Assembly: GCA_965219495.1 (NCBI GenBank)
Contig: OZ244777.1
Location: 4,340,001-4,404,000, forward strand
Source of the DNA: CAZPXZ01 sp965219495
GTDB taxonomy: Bacteria; Pseudomonadota; Alphaproteobacteria; Rhodobacterales; CAZPXZ01
Length of the DNA stretch: 64,000 nucleotides
Reading direction: 5' to 3'
The notes under the pieces are model-generated. The model was not told where the DNA came from and made no database searches. It saw only the letters and a list, made by a program, of their open reading frames with translations. The position numbers and the translations under genes were made by a program. The first letter of the stretch is position 1. Each line of letters starts with the position of its first letter. Below, piece after piece: positions 54,918 to 63,744 of the stretch.

Positions 54918-56711
54918 ATGGAAGAACAAATTGATGGCGAGGCGCTGTTTCGGGAGACGCCGGAAGGGTTTTCCCTGCGCGATGTGGTGGTGCGCCTTGC
55001 GCGGCCGGACGAGCGGGTGCGCTGGGACGCGCTGGTTGAGGCGCATCATTACCTTGGCTTCAAGCGGTTTGCGGGCCGCGGCCTGCGCTACGTTATCGAG
55101 TGGGCGGGGCAGTGGATCGCGCTGGCTGGCTGGCAGTCCTGCGCGCTGAAGAGCCGGCACCGGGACCTCTGGGTCGGGTGGAAGGGCGCTGTCCGGTGGC
55201 GGCGTCTGCACTTGATAGCGAACAATTCCCGGTTCGTTGTGCTTGGCGGCAAGAGGGTTTTCCCGCGCCTCGGTTCGTTTGCGATGGCGGCGATGCTGCG
55301 CCGCCTGAGCGACGACTGGCAAGAGCAGTATGGGCACCCGGTGCTTCTCGCGGAGACGTTCGTGGACCCGGCGCGGTTCGAGGGCACGGTGTACGCGGCC
55401 GGGAACTGGCGGTATCTCGGCCTGACCCGGGGGTTCGCGCGCCACAATGGCCGCTACACCGACGCCCACGGGCGCCCCAAGCAGTTCTACATCTATCCGT
55501 TGCGGCGCGACGCCTGCCGACGCCTGCGCGACCCTACGCCGCTGCCGGCCGGGTGGGAGCCGAAGGGCGCTGCCGGCCAGGCGCCGGGCGAGATGCGCTC
55601 GCTGTACGAAGAGCTTGCCGGCATCCCGGACTTCCGGCGCGGCCAGGGCCGCAAGCACACGGTCGCCTCGGTGCTCGCGGTCTACATTCTCGCGCGGCTG
55701 GCGAACATGCGCGGGCCGGTCGCCGCCGCCGAGTACGCGCAGAAGCTGAGCCAGCGGGAGTTGGAGGCGATCGGCGCCTGGAAGAACCCGAAGACCAGGA
55801 TCTACGTTCCGGTCTCGAAGTCGACCCTGCACCGGGTGATCGCTTCTCTCGACCCCGAGGAGGTTGAGGCGGCATTGCAGCGGTACACGACGCCGCGGTT
55901 GCAACTCGCGCGCGCCATCGCCATCGACGGCAAGCGCATTCGCGGCGCGAACCGCAATGGAGACGGGCACTTCGAGACCGCGACCCTGGTCGAACACGCG
56001 ACCCGGATGCCGGTCGCGACTCTCAACGATCACGACGACGGCGGCGAGATCGCGGCCGTGCGGACGCTGCTCGAACAGGCGCCGGTGGAGGGCCGGGTGA
56101 TCACCCTTGACGCGCTGCACACCACCCGCGACACCGCTCGCGCCATCGTCGAAACGCATCGCGCCGACTATCTGATGAGCGTCAAGGACAACGCTCCGGA
56201 AACCCGCAAGGCTCTCGAAACGGTCGACTGGGAGCGCGCCGCGAGCGGCCGGTTCGAGGAGAAGATCGACAAGGCGCACGGCCGCATCGAGCAACGCCGC
56301 ATCGAGGTGCTGACGCCGCTGCCGCGCCTGATCAACTACCCGCACGTCGCGCAGATGTTCCGCGTCACCCGCGAACGCACCGACGCAAGGCGCAACGGAA
56401 CCGGGGAAACCAGCATCGAACACGCTTATGGCATCACCTCGGCGCCGGCGGAACGCGCCTCCCCGGAACAGCTCCTCGCCTGGAACCGCGGCCACTGGTC
56501 GGTCGAAGTCAATCATCACATCCGCGACCAGACCTTCGCCGAAGACGCCTGCCTCGCCCGCGCCGGTTTCGCGCCCGCCAACAATGCCATCTGCACCAAC
56601 CTTGCGCTCGCCATCATCATCCACAAGACCCCGTTCGAAAGCTTCGCTACCGCGACCCGGCACTTCGCGCTGCAGCGCCGGGACGCGCTCACGGCGCTGC
56701 TGTTGCCCTGA
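54918..56711 (+). CDS. DruA (DUF4338)-ISAs1-family transposase fusion
   Basis: From ATG 54918 the protein has 597 residues. Residues about 30-205 are DruA: ALVEAHHYLGFKRFAGRGLR, LWVGWKGAVRWRRLHLIANN, SRFVVLGG, LLAETFVDPARFEGTVYAAG and NWRYLGLT. Residues about 210-597 are an ISAs1 (H-repeat type) transposase: IPDFRRGQGRKHTVASVLAV, AIAIDGKRIRGA, VITLDALHTTRDTA, SVKDNAPETRKAL, and GHWSVEVNHHIRDQTFAEDA with the catalytic Glu. The frame is complete. An upstream ATG at 54837 is possible but adds residues without similarity. Confidence 0.88.
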   Translation: MEEQIDGEALFRETPEGFSLRDVVVRLARPDERVRWDALVEAHHYLGFKRFAGRGLRYVIEWAGQWIALAGWQSCALKSRHRDLWVGWKGAVRWRRLHLIANNSRFVVLGGKRVFPRLGSFAMAAMLRRLSDDWQEQYGHPVLLAETFVDPARFEGTVYAAGNWRYLGLTRGFARHNGRYTDAHGRPKQFYIYPLRRDACRRLRDPTPLPAGWEPKGAAGQAPGEMRSLYEELAGIPDFRRGQGRKHTVASVLAVYILARLANMRGPVAAAEYAQKLSQRELEAIGAWKNPKTRIYVPVSKSTLHRVIASLDPEEVEAALQRYTTPRLQLARAIAIDGKRIRGANRNGDGHFETATLVEHATRMPVATLNDHDDGGEIAAVRTLLEQAPVEGRVITLDALHTTRDTARAIVETHRADYLMSVKDNAPETRKALETVDWERAASGRFEEKIDKAHGRIEQRRIEVLTPLPRLINYPHVAQMFRVTRERTDARRNGTGETSIEHAYGITSAPAERASPEQLLAWNRGHWSVEVNHHIRDQTFAEDACLARAGFAPANNAICTNLALAIIIHKTPFESFATATRHFALQRRDALTALLLP

Positions 56712-56748
56712 ACCCGGCCTTCCCCGCCAATCCCCGCCTCCCGGTCGG

Positions 56749-59254
56749 GCAATGGCATTGACTTTTGAGAAGATTTTTTGGATATGCCCGGCATTCCCAT
56801 AAGGCTTTGAGTTGTTTGGAGAATTTCCGTTCGGCGGGGAGGGCGCGGCGGCTGCTTGCGTCACCGCGCGGTTTCTGGCATCGTATGCGCGAATCGGTTT
56901 GATTCGGGAAGGCTGCGATGGATCCGCGGATCGAGAACCTGAAGTCGACGACGTTTTTCGGCAAGCGGCTGCGGCGCCGACAGATTGCCGACATCCAGAC
57001 GACGGTGTCGCTGTATCCGGGGCTGAGCCGGCGGGAGTTGGGTTATACGATCTGCGAGCATCTGGGCTGGTTCACGCCGAAGGGCGGCTACCGGGTGCAG
57101 TCCTGCCTTCGGATGCTGGAGCAGTTGGAGGAGCTGGGCATCCTGAGGCTTCCGGCGACGCGGGAATCGATGCGCCGGGGACCGCAGAAGCCGCCGGCGG
57201 AGCAAGAGTGCGGGGCGCCGGAGGCGGCGATCGCGTGCGGGCTGCAGGAGTTGGCGCCGCTTTCGCTGCGGTTGGCGACGGAAGCGGCGGACATCGAGGC
57301 CTGGAACGGGTTGGTCGATCGGCATCATTACCTCGGCTACCGGCGGCCGTTCGGGCGCCACTTGCGGTACTTCCTGCTGGACGGGCAGGGCCGCCGGCTG
57401 GGCTGCCTTCTGTTCACGGCCGGCGCGACGCACCTGCCTTGCCGGGACGCGTGGATCGGCTGGGGGGAGCGGGAGCGGGCGAAGCGCCTGGAATGGGTGG
57501 TCTGTAACAGCCGGTTCTTGCTGTTTCCGTGGGTCCGGGTGAAGTGCCTGGCTTCGAAGGCGTTGTCGATGGCGCTGCGGCGGCTTGCGGAGGACTGGGC
57601 GGCGCAATACGGCTACCGTCCGGTGCTGGTGGAGACCTTTATCGACCCGGAGCGGTTTGACGCCACCTGCTACCGGGCGGCCAATTGGCGGCGCATCGGG
57701 CGCAGCAAGGGACGCCCGGGCGAGGAGGCATCGGGGGGCAAGAGCCGCAAGGAGGTGTACGTCTACCCGCTGGCGAAGCGCTGCCGGGAGGTGTTGCGGA
57801 ACGGGCCGCCGCCGGCCCGCAAGCGTCGCCGGCCGCCGCCGGCCTTTGCGCCGGAGGATGCGTTTGTGCGGCTGTGGGGCAACGTGATCGGAACGGTGGT
57901 CCGGGTCGCCAATGAGCACGACCGGCTCTGGCGGCAGCGCCGGCGGGTGCTCAACACGCTGCTGGTGACGCTGTTCGTGTTCCGGCTGGTGTTCTCGAAG
58001 GACCGGCAGGGCTACGCGACCACCGTGGCCGAGCTTTGGGAGCAGTGCCGGATGATGGGGATCGCGTTGCCGCAGGCCACTCCGGTTGCGGCGTCGGCGA
58101 TGTGCCGGGCGCGGGCCAAGCTGGACGAAGGCCTGTTCCGGCGCCTGCACGGCGAGATTCTGCGGGAGGCCGGCGCGGCCGATGCGGGCAAGCGTTGGAA
58201 GGGACGCCGGATATTCGCGGTGGATGGCTCGAAGCTGAACCTGCCGCGGCAGTTGCGGGCGAATGGCTATCGGACGCCGTCCGCGCAAGCCTGGTATCCG
58301 CAGGGCCTGTTGAGCTGCCTGTACCAGTTGCGGGCGAAGATGCCGGTGGACTTCGACCTCCACGCCCACGGCAACGAGCGGGCGGCGGCGCTCGGCCACC
58401 TGCCGGCGCTGTCCGAAGGCGACGTCGTGGTGTACGACCGCGGCTACTATTCCTACGAACTGCTGCACGCGCATGCGGCGCGGGGCCTGCATCCGGTGTT
58501 CCGGTTGAAGGCGAAGGCCGGCAGCGCCTTCGACGCGTTCCTTGCCAGCGACTGCGCCGACAGCGTGGCCGAGATTGCGCCGGGCCCGGACACCTTGCGC
58601 GCCTTGCGCGCCAAATACCCGGGCGTCAGCTTCGGGCCGCTCCGCCTGCGGCTGGTCAAGTACACCGCCGGCGGCACCCGCTTCGCGCTGGCGACGACGC
58701 TGCTGGATGCGGAGACAACCCGCATCGAAGACCTCGCGGCCCTCTACCATGGAAGATGGGGCATCGAGGAGCTGTTCAAGATCAGCAAGGGCGCCCTGAG
58801 CGTCGAGGACTTCCACGGCCAAAGCGAGCGCGCGGTGAAACAGGAACTGTTCGCGCACTTCATCCTGATCACCTTGACCCGGCTGTTCGCCAACCAAAGC
58901 GAAGACTGGATGAACCGCGGCCGCCAAGGCGGCCCGAAACCGGCGATGGCCGCCAACTTCAAGAACAGCCTGGCGACGGTGGCCAGGAATATCGAGGTCC
59001 TGCTGCTCCAGCATGCCACCGCGCTCAGCGAAACCGTCACCCGGATCGTCGAGGGAATCACCGCCTGCCGACAGCGCCTGCGCCCGAACCGGTCGTATCC
59101 CCGGCGCTCCCGGAAGCCGATCGGCAAATGGAGCCGGAGAAAGGTTCCGAAGGCCCGCGCAACCGCATAGCCCGCTAGAAAACGCAGTAATCCGCCCCCG
59201 ACGAACTGCGATTCCTTAAGTGAATGGATGAATCCGCTAAGTGAATGCCATTGC
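56749..59254 (+). mobile_element. DruA-IS4 element inside the DruA-ISAs1 element
   Basis: Terminal repeats GCAATGGCATT(G/C)ACTT at 56749 and, inverted, ending at 59254. The 8-bp duplication CCGGTCGG lies at 56741-56748 and 59255-59262. The copy at 50633-51623 shows the empty site (CCGGCCGG once). The element is 2506 bp. Confidence 0.9.
56918..59170 (+). CDS. DruA (DUF4338)-IS4-family transposase fusion
   Basis: The 750-residue protein starts at ATG 56918 after GGGAAGG. An N-terminal helical part (RQIADIQTTVSLYPGLSRRE, LGYTICEHLGWFTPKGGYRV) resembles the start of Druantia DruA. The DUF4338 core (about 125-285) has GLVDRHHYLGYRRPFGRHLR, AWIGWGERERAKRLEWVVCN, SRFLLFPWVRVKCLASKALS, VLVETFIDPERFDATCYRAA. 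The IS4-type transposase (about 325-750) has IFAVDGSKLNLPRQL, VVVYDRGYYSYELLHAH and YHGRWGIEELFKISKGAL. All catalytic residues are present. Of the four DruA fusions here it retains the fullest DruA region. Confidence 0.88.
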   Translation: MDPRIENLKSTTFFGKRLRRRQIADIQTTVSLYPGLSRRELGYTICEHLGWFTPKGGYRVQSCLRMLEQLEELGILRLPATRESMRRGPQKPPAEQECGAPEAAIACGLQELAPLSLRLATEAADIEAWNGLVDRHHYLGYRRPFGRHLRYFLLDGQGRRLGCLLFTAGATHLPCRDAWIGWGERERAKRLEWVVCNSRFLLFPWVRVKCLASKALSMALRRLAEDWAAQYGYRPVLVETFIDPERFDATCYRAANWRRIGRSKGRPGEEASGGKSRKEVYVYPLAKRCREVLRNGPPPARKRRRPPPAFAPEDAFVRLWGNVIGTVVRVANEHDRLWRQRRRVLNTLLVTLFVFRLVFSKDRQGYATTVAELWEQCRMMGIALPQATPVAASAMCRARAKLDEGLFRRLHGEILREAGAADAGKRWKGRRIFAVDGSKLNLPRQLRANGYRTPSAQAWYPQGLLSCLYQLRAKMPVDFDLHAHGNERAAALGHLPALSEGDVVVYDRGYYSYELLHAHAARGLHPVFRLKAKAGSAFDAFLASDCADSVAEIAPGPDTLRALRAKYPGVSFGPLRLRLVKYTAGGTRFALATTLLDAETTRIEDLAALYHGRWGIEELFKISKGALSVEDFHGQSERAVKQELFAHFILITLTRLFANQSEDWMNRGRQGGPKPAMAANFKNSLATVARNIEVLLLQHATALSETVTRIVEGITACRQRLRPNRSYPRRSRKPIGKWSRRKVPKARATA

Positions 59255-59262
59255 CCGGTCGG

Positions 59263-59558
59263 GGGGGAACCCGCCAGAGCGCCCCGAAGCCCGCCGTCGC
59301 GTAAATCGACGCCCTTCGCTGCGCCCCTCAATCCCGCAAACCGCGCCAGGGAATCACCGACGGCAGCGCTCCGGGGCAAACACCGATAACGATCGAGCGG
59401 AAACTCGGCACGGCGACGCAGGGAAGCCAAAACGGGACAGATCAACTCCGCAGCAAGAGCTCGAACGGCGCCCAAGCCATTCAGATTCACGCCAGCGTTG
59501 CGAATTCGCTCAAATCCGTCCGCAATTCACAAGAATTTCAAAGCGTGGGATACTCCTG
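59263..59558. other. 3' non-coding end of the DruA-ISAs1 element
   Basis: About 300 bp separated from the transposase gene by the IS4-type insertion; matches 51313-51623. No frame is kept between copies. Confidence 0.7.
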
Positions 59559-60293
59559 GGAAAGACCCTGGAGAACTTCGACTTCCGCCAGCTGCCCGGG
59601 CTCTCCCGGGCGCGAATCCGCAGCTTCGCCGAAAGCACCGAGTGGCTGGACCGGGCCGAGAACCTGCTGGCCTTCGGAAACTCCGGCAGCGGCAAGACCC
59701 ATCTGCTCAGCGGCATCGGCCGCGCCCTGGTCGGCAGCGGACGGCGGGTGCTGTTCACTCCCGCCAGTTCCATGCTGGAGCAACTCAAGCGGGCGCAGAC
59801 CGATCTCGACCTCGAACGCCTGTTCCTGTGCCTCGACAAGTTCGATCTCCTGATCCTGGACGACTTCTCCTATGTGCGGCGCAGCCAGAACGAGACCGCG
59901 GTGCTGTTCGAACTGGTCTCCCGGCGCTACGAACGGCGCTCCCTCGCCGTCGCCGCCAACCAGCCGTTCTCGGAATGGACCGGCATCTTCCCGGACGCCG
60001 CCATGCTCGCCTCCACCTGCGACCGCCTCGTCCATCATGGCCAAATTCTCGAACTGAACGCCGAGAGCTTCCGCCAGAAAGCCGCCCGGGAACGGGCCAA
60101 ACAGCAAACCCGGCGGCAGCCGCGGTCGCGCCGCCGACCCCGCCGCCGCCGCGCAAGACCCATTGAAACCCTGACTGACGTCGCATACGCTCCGTCCGTC
60201 AGGGGCAGCCCGTGGCTGCCCCGGGGCGTCTCCGGCGCCCTTTCCGATCACAACAAGAAGGAGGCCTCCAAAGCATCCGTTGCAAACGGATGA

Positions 60294-60990
60294 ACCGTTC
60301 AAATGTCATCAGAATCTTGGTCAAGTGTTTTCTGATTCTTGGTCAAGTGTGCCAGAACTCTCCACCCGCACCGCAGCAGCCGCAAGCACGCCGGGCAGCG
60401 CCCTGCGCTGAAGCCGAGCGGAGGAGGAAGCGGACAGCCTTCGGCTGCCGTCATGCGGTTCGCGGCCTCGCGCCCATACCACCGCGAAGACCGAATCGAC
60501 GGCGCATGCCCACCGAACCCGGCATGCCGCAGCCGCCGGCGCGCCGCGGACGGCAATGCCGACCACAGCAGAGCCGCCACCGGCGCCCCCACCAGCAACC
60601 CCCACTTCCACCCGAACCGACGCCCGCGCATGTCGCCCGCAGCGCGCCCGGGGTGATCAGGCCACGAACTCGCCGGTGGAAATGACCCAACCCTCCGGCG
60701 TACGCGAGAACCGGCTCCGCACCAGCCCAACGCCCTGCCGGGGGCAGGCTGAAACCCGGCACAGCCCCCGCTGCCGACCGGCAGCCATGCCGGCCTCCCC
60801 GCAAGCCGCCACATCGCGGTCATCCGAAGCACCCGCCAAGCAGCGGCGCCATCGAGTTCCGTGAACCCGGCTACGCCTCATCCACCCACCTGGCCAGGCA
60901 GCAAGCCGCCAGCCCGCGAATAAGCCAACCCCCGCAGGCAGGGCGCCACACGCCGAAATCAGGGCGCCGCTCCGGCAATCGGCGTCACCG
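60294..60990. other. Accessory segment of IS21 element 2
   Basis: Matches 39601-40283 of element 1 on the opposite strand, including the possible small membrane-protein frame (minus strand, from ATG about 60631). At 60990 the match ends abruptly and repeat copy B begins. Confidence 0.6.
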
Positions 60991-60992
60991 AA

Positions 60993-61217
60993 TGTGAGCG
61001 CTCACGATAAATGAGGGACTACTATTCACATTGTTCAATGGATTCGTTCCGGTGACGTTTCCCGTTTCCGGTTTCTTGCCTGCTTGGGGAGTCGGCAAGC
61101 GGAAAAGCGCTACTGGGCAGTCTTGCATACGGATGCCCTCAAGAAGCAGGTTGTCAGCGTGACTGCCCTGCATCCAGGCGCACAATGCCCCCTGCGTTTT
61201 CTACTTGGAGGAGAAGT
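60993..61217 (-). repeat. 225-bp dispersed repeat, copy B
   Basis: About 80% identical by eye to 6858-7082. It is trapped between the broken right side of IS21 element 2 (60990) and the left end of the next IS (61219). It keeps the palindrome GTGAGCGCTCAC and the first four codons of the ANDN gene (MSAH), after which the IS21 sequence follows. Confidence 0.75.
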
Positions 61218-61218
61218 T

Positions 61219-63609
61219 CAGACTTCCTGACCTCATGAGCTAATCCGGGTGTCCGAATGGACGCCATTTCCTTGCCGCGGAAGGATTTTCCCGTGGCAAA
61301 GGCCTTGACATTCCCCCCGGGTCGCCCTATATACATTGATGCCATAACCGGGGAATGTCATGACCTTTTCGCCCTTGCCGACGTGTCCCGCAGACGCCAT
61401 TCCGATCAGTTCCGCCCTGTCCATGATCAGCCGGGATGGAGCCACGACCTATTTCGTCTATCTGCAGCCGATCTACAGCCATGCCGACGCGGACCGCAGG
61501 GCGCGCAACCGGATGATCGGCCAGTTCGCCGATGGCGGGCTGGCGTCGTCCAAGGAAATCATCGCCGGCTTTGGAGTCAGCCGGGCGACGGTCACCCGCG
61601 CCGTGCGCACGCTTCGCGAAGAAGGGGACGCCGGTTTCCACAAGCCGCGCAAGCCCCGCAGCCGGACGGCGATTGACGCGTCGTGCGCGGCGGAGGCGGG
61701 CCGGCTTCGGTCCGAGGGGTTGAGCATTCGGGGGATCGCGAAGCTTCTCGGCTTGTCGCAGTCGACCCTGCACCGTCATTTCCAGGAAGGCCGGATCCCG
61801 GGATGCCCGCCGGGCGGGACGTCGGCTTTGGCCGCGGGCGAGGCGGCCCGCAACGGGCGCGATGCCGAGGCGCCGATGGGCATGGCGGCGCACGACGTTG
61901 CGGGCCGGGTTGCGGCGAGTGTGGGCGGGATGGCGGAGGTTCAACCCCGCTTCGAGGCGGCTTCCGCGGTGACCTGCGGCGGCGTTCTGACGGCGTTGCC
62001 GGCGCTGCTGGAGAGTGGCTTGTTTCGGCGCCCGGCGCCCGGTCTTCCGAAGGGGTACTACGGTGCCGCGACGATGCTGCTGTTTCTGTGCTTCCTGTTT
62101 CTGGCCCGGTTGCGCGCCCCTGAGCATCTGCGCTTCGAGGCGCCGGGGGAATGGGGCGCGCTGCTCGGCCTCGACCGTTGCCCGGAAGTCAAGACGTTGC
62201 GCCGCAAGCTGCGGGCGTTCAGCTCCGATGAGCAAGCGGTTGGGGCGTGGCAGGCGGCGCTGGCCCGGGATTGGGCGGCGCGCGACCCGGCACTGGCCGC
62301 AAGCTTGTGCGTGGACGGCCACGTCAAGGTCTATGCCGGGCGCAAGGGCCATCTTCCCAGGCACTTTGTTTCGCGTCAGAAGCTCTGCCTGCCGGCGGCG
62401 ACCAGCTATTGGATCCACGCGCTCGACGGCGCGCCCTTCCTGTGCCTGCACCAAGAGGTCGATCCCGGCATGGTGCGGATCCTGCGCGAGACGATTCTGC
62501 CGGAACTGCGCGAAATGGGCGTGCTGCCCGCCGAAGCCGACCCTGCGGCGCCGGCGTTGACTCTGGTGTTCGACCGCGAGGGCTGGAGCCCGGCGCTGTT
62601 CCGTCATCTCGCTTCCTGCGGCATCGCCTGCATCACCTGGCGCAAGGGCCGCAAGCAGCCCGACTGGCCGGCCGACGAGTTCAGCCAGCACGCCGTGCCC
62701 TTGCATGGGCCGGGCGGCATGCGCGAGGCCCCGGCTCTTCTCGCCGAGCGAACCGTCACACTCCCCAACGGCCTCGACGTTCGCGAGATCCGGCGGCTGA
62801 CCGCGAGCGGCCATCAGGCGCCGGTGATCACCACCCATCCCGGCATGTCGACGGCGGACATCGCCGCCGCCATGTTCTCGCGCTGGTCCCAGGAGAACTG
62901 GTTCAAATATATGCGAACCGAATTCGATCTCGACACAATGCCCGAACACGCGCTCGCCGCCGCCGACGACGACACCCAGGTGGTCAATCCCGTTCGCCGC
63001 GTCCTCGACAAGGCCCTGGGCCGCCTGCGCGGAAAGGCGACGGTGTTGCGCAACCGGCTGTTCAAGGCTGGCAAGCAGCCGACAACGAACGCCCTGCTTG
63101 CGCAACTCGCCGAGGTTGAATGCGAGATCGGCGAACTGGCCGCAATACGCCGCTCAATCCCCAAACATGTCGCCGCCGGAAGTCTGGATGAAACGCAACG
63201 CCTCGATGCGCTGCCCGAACCCATGCGCCTGTTCTGCGACACCCTGCGCATGATCGCCTATCGAGCCGAAACCGCCATGATGCCCTGCATCGCCAAGGCC
63301 CAGGGAAAGAAAAGCAACCCACGCGCCGCCCTCCGCGCCCTGTTCTCCACCGAGGCGACCATCCTGCCAGACTACCCGCGAAAAACCCTGACCGTTCGCA
63401 TCCTGCATCTCGCCAACAAGGCGCACTCTCTTCATCTCCGGCCGCTCCTCGAAACCCTCAACGCAACCAAAACCGTATTCCCCGGGACCGACCTCGCAAT
63501 GCTGTACGAACTTGCATCCGACATCGACAGCGAGAATCCTTTCGAACTCGTCGACCCCGCCCTCCCTGCGAAATAGCTCATCACAAATGGAATGGGGTCA
63601 GGAAGTCAG
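61219..63609 (+). mobile_element. IS with a large, unassigned DDE transposase
   Basis: Inverted ends CAGACTTCCTGACC (61219-61232) and GGTCAGGAAGTCAG (63596-63609) match at 13 of 14 positions and bracket a single gene. No target duplication could be recognised. Confidence 0.7.
61360..63576 (+). CDS. Large DDE-type transposase, about 740 residues
   Basis: ATG 61360 has GGGGAA upstream. The N-terminal part has two helix-turn-helix regions (SSKEIIAGFGVSRATVTRAV, LSIRGIAKLLGLSQSTLHRH). The catalytic part reads LCVDGHVKVYAGRKGHLPRH, VSRQKLCLPAATSYWIHALD, LTLVFDREGWSPALFRHLAS and FSRWSQENWFKYMRTEFDLD, giving the Asp, Asp and Glu of a DDE enzyme. I recognise this as a widespread but unnamed family of large transposases. 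The protein looks intact. It does not carry a DruA domain. Confidence 0.8.
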   Translation: MTFSPLPTCPADAIPISSALSMISRDGATTYFVYLQPIYSHADADRRARNRMIGQFADGGLASSKEIIAGFGVSRATVTRAVRTLREEGDAGFHKPRKPRSRTAIDASCAAEAGRLRSEGLSIRGIAKLLGLSQSTLHRHFQEGRIPGCPPGGTSALAAGEAARNGRDAEAPMGMAAHDVAGRVAASVGGMAEVQPRFEAASAVTCGGVLTALPALLESGLFRRPAPGLPKGYYGAATMLLFLCFLFLARLRAPEHLRFEAPGEWGALLGLDRCPEVKTLRRKLRAFSSDEQAVGAWQAALARDWAARDPALAASLCVDGHVKVYAGRKGHLPRHFVSRQKLCLPAATSYWIHALDGAPFLCLHQEVDPGMVRILRETILPELREMGVLPAEADPAAPALTLVFDREGWSPALFRHLASCGIACITWRKGRKQPDWPADEFSQHAVPLHGPGGMREAPALLAERTVTLPNGLDVREIRRLTASGHQAPVITTHPGMSTADIAAAMFSRWSQENWFKYMRTEFDLDTMPEHALAAADDDTQVVNPVRRVLDKALGRLRGKATVLRNRLFKAGKQPTTNALLAQLAEVECEIGELAAIRRSIPKHVAAGSLDETQRLDALPEPMRLFCDTLRMIAYRAETAMMPCIAKAQGKKSNPRAALRALFSTEATILPDYPRKTLTVRILHLANKAHSLHLRPLLETLNATKTVFPGTDLAMLYELASDIDSENPFELVDPALPAK

Positions 63610-63661
63610 TCTTGTACTTTTTTGTGTCGAGTCGTTGGCTTAACCCCCTGTGAAGCCTTGT

Positions 63662-63682
63662 GTTGAGTAAAATTTACTCGAC
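63662..63682. promoter_or_regulatory. Hairpin between two IS elements
   Basis: GTTGAGTAAA-A-TTTACTCGAC is an inverted repeat with 9 of 10 matching bases. It is not followed by a T-run, so it is more likely a protein-binding or recombination site than a terminator. Confidence 0.35.
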
Positions 63683-63744
63683 ATAAGTCTATGCGGGCGG
63701 TTTGCTGTTCAGTATCCTGGACGGCTAGTTCCGAGAGTAATTGA

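Larger units (their letters stand above)
54814..59558 (+). mobile_element. DruA-ISAs1 element, itself interrupted
   Basis: Ends CAGGGTGATCCCACGCT (54814) and, inverted, CAGGAGTATCCCACGCT (59558) are near-perfect terminal repeats of the ISAs1 type. The 10-bp target duplication GGAAAGACCC flanks the element. Its own length is about 2.23 kb, excluding the IS4-type insertion of 2506 bp plus an 8-bp duplication in its 3' non-coding part. A truncated copy lies at 50633-51623. Confidence 0.9.
54582..60293 (+). pseudogene. IstB of IS21 element 2, interrupted
   Basis: The first 77 codons (54582-54813) end in ESKLPPGK and then meet the ISAs1 element. The rest resumes at 59559 with GKTLENFDFRQLPGLSRARI and includes Walker A NSGSGKTHL. 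The 10-bp GGAAAGACCC is present on both sides (54804-54813 and 59559-59568). After the normal IstB end (KQQTRR) the frame runs on to 60293, longer than in element 1. Confidence 0.88.
53030..60990 (+). mobile_element. IS21-family element 2, nested insertions, right end lost
   Basis: The left end TGTAACGCGACAATTACGAT starts at 53030, the same as in element 1. Similarity continues through istA, istB and the accessory segment to about 60990, where about 200 bp present in element 1 are missing. Inside istB lies the DruA-ISAs1 element (54814-59558), which contains the DruA-IS4 element (56749-59254). Removing both restores an open istB. The missing right end should make it immobile. Confidence 0.88.

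Noticed and set aside
54318..56864. 848-codon open frame on the minus strand
   Set aside because: It is antisense to the DruA-ISAs1 transposase and IstA, both with clear motifs; its translation is low-complexity and matches nothing.
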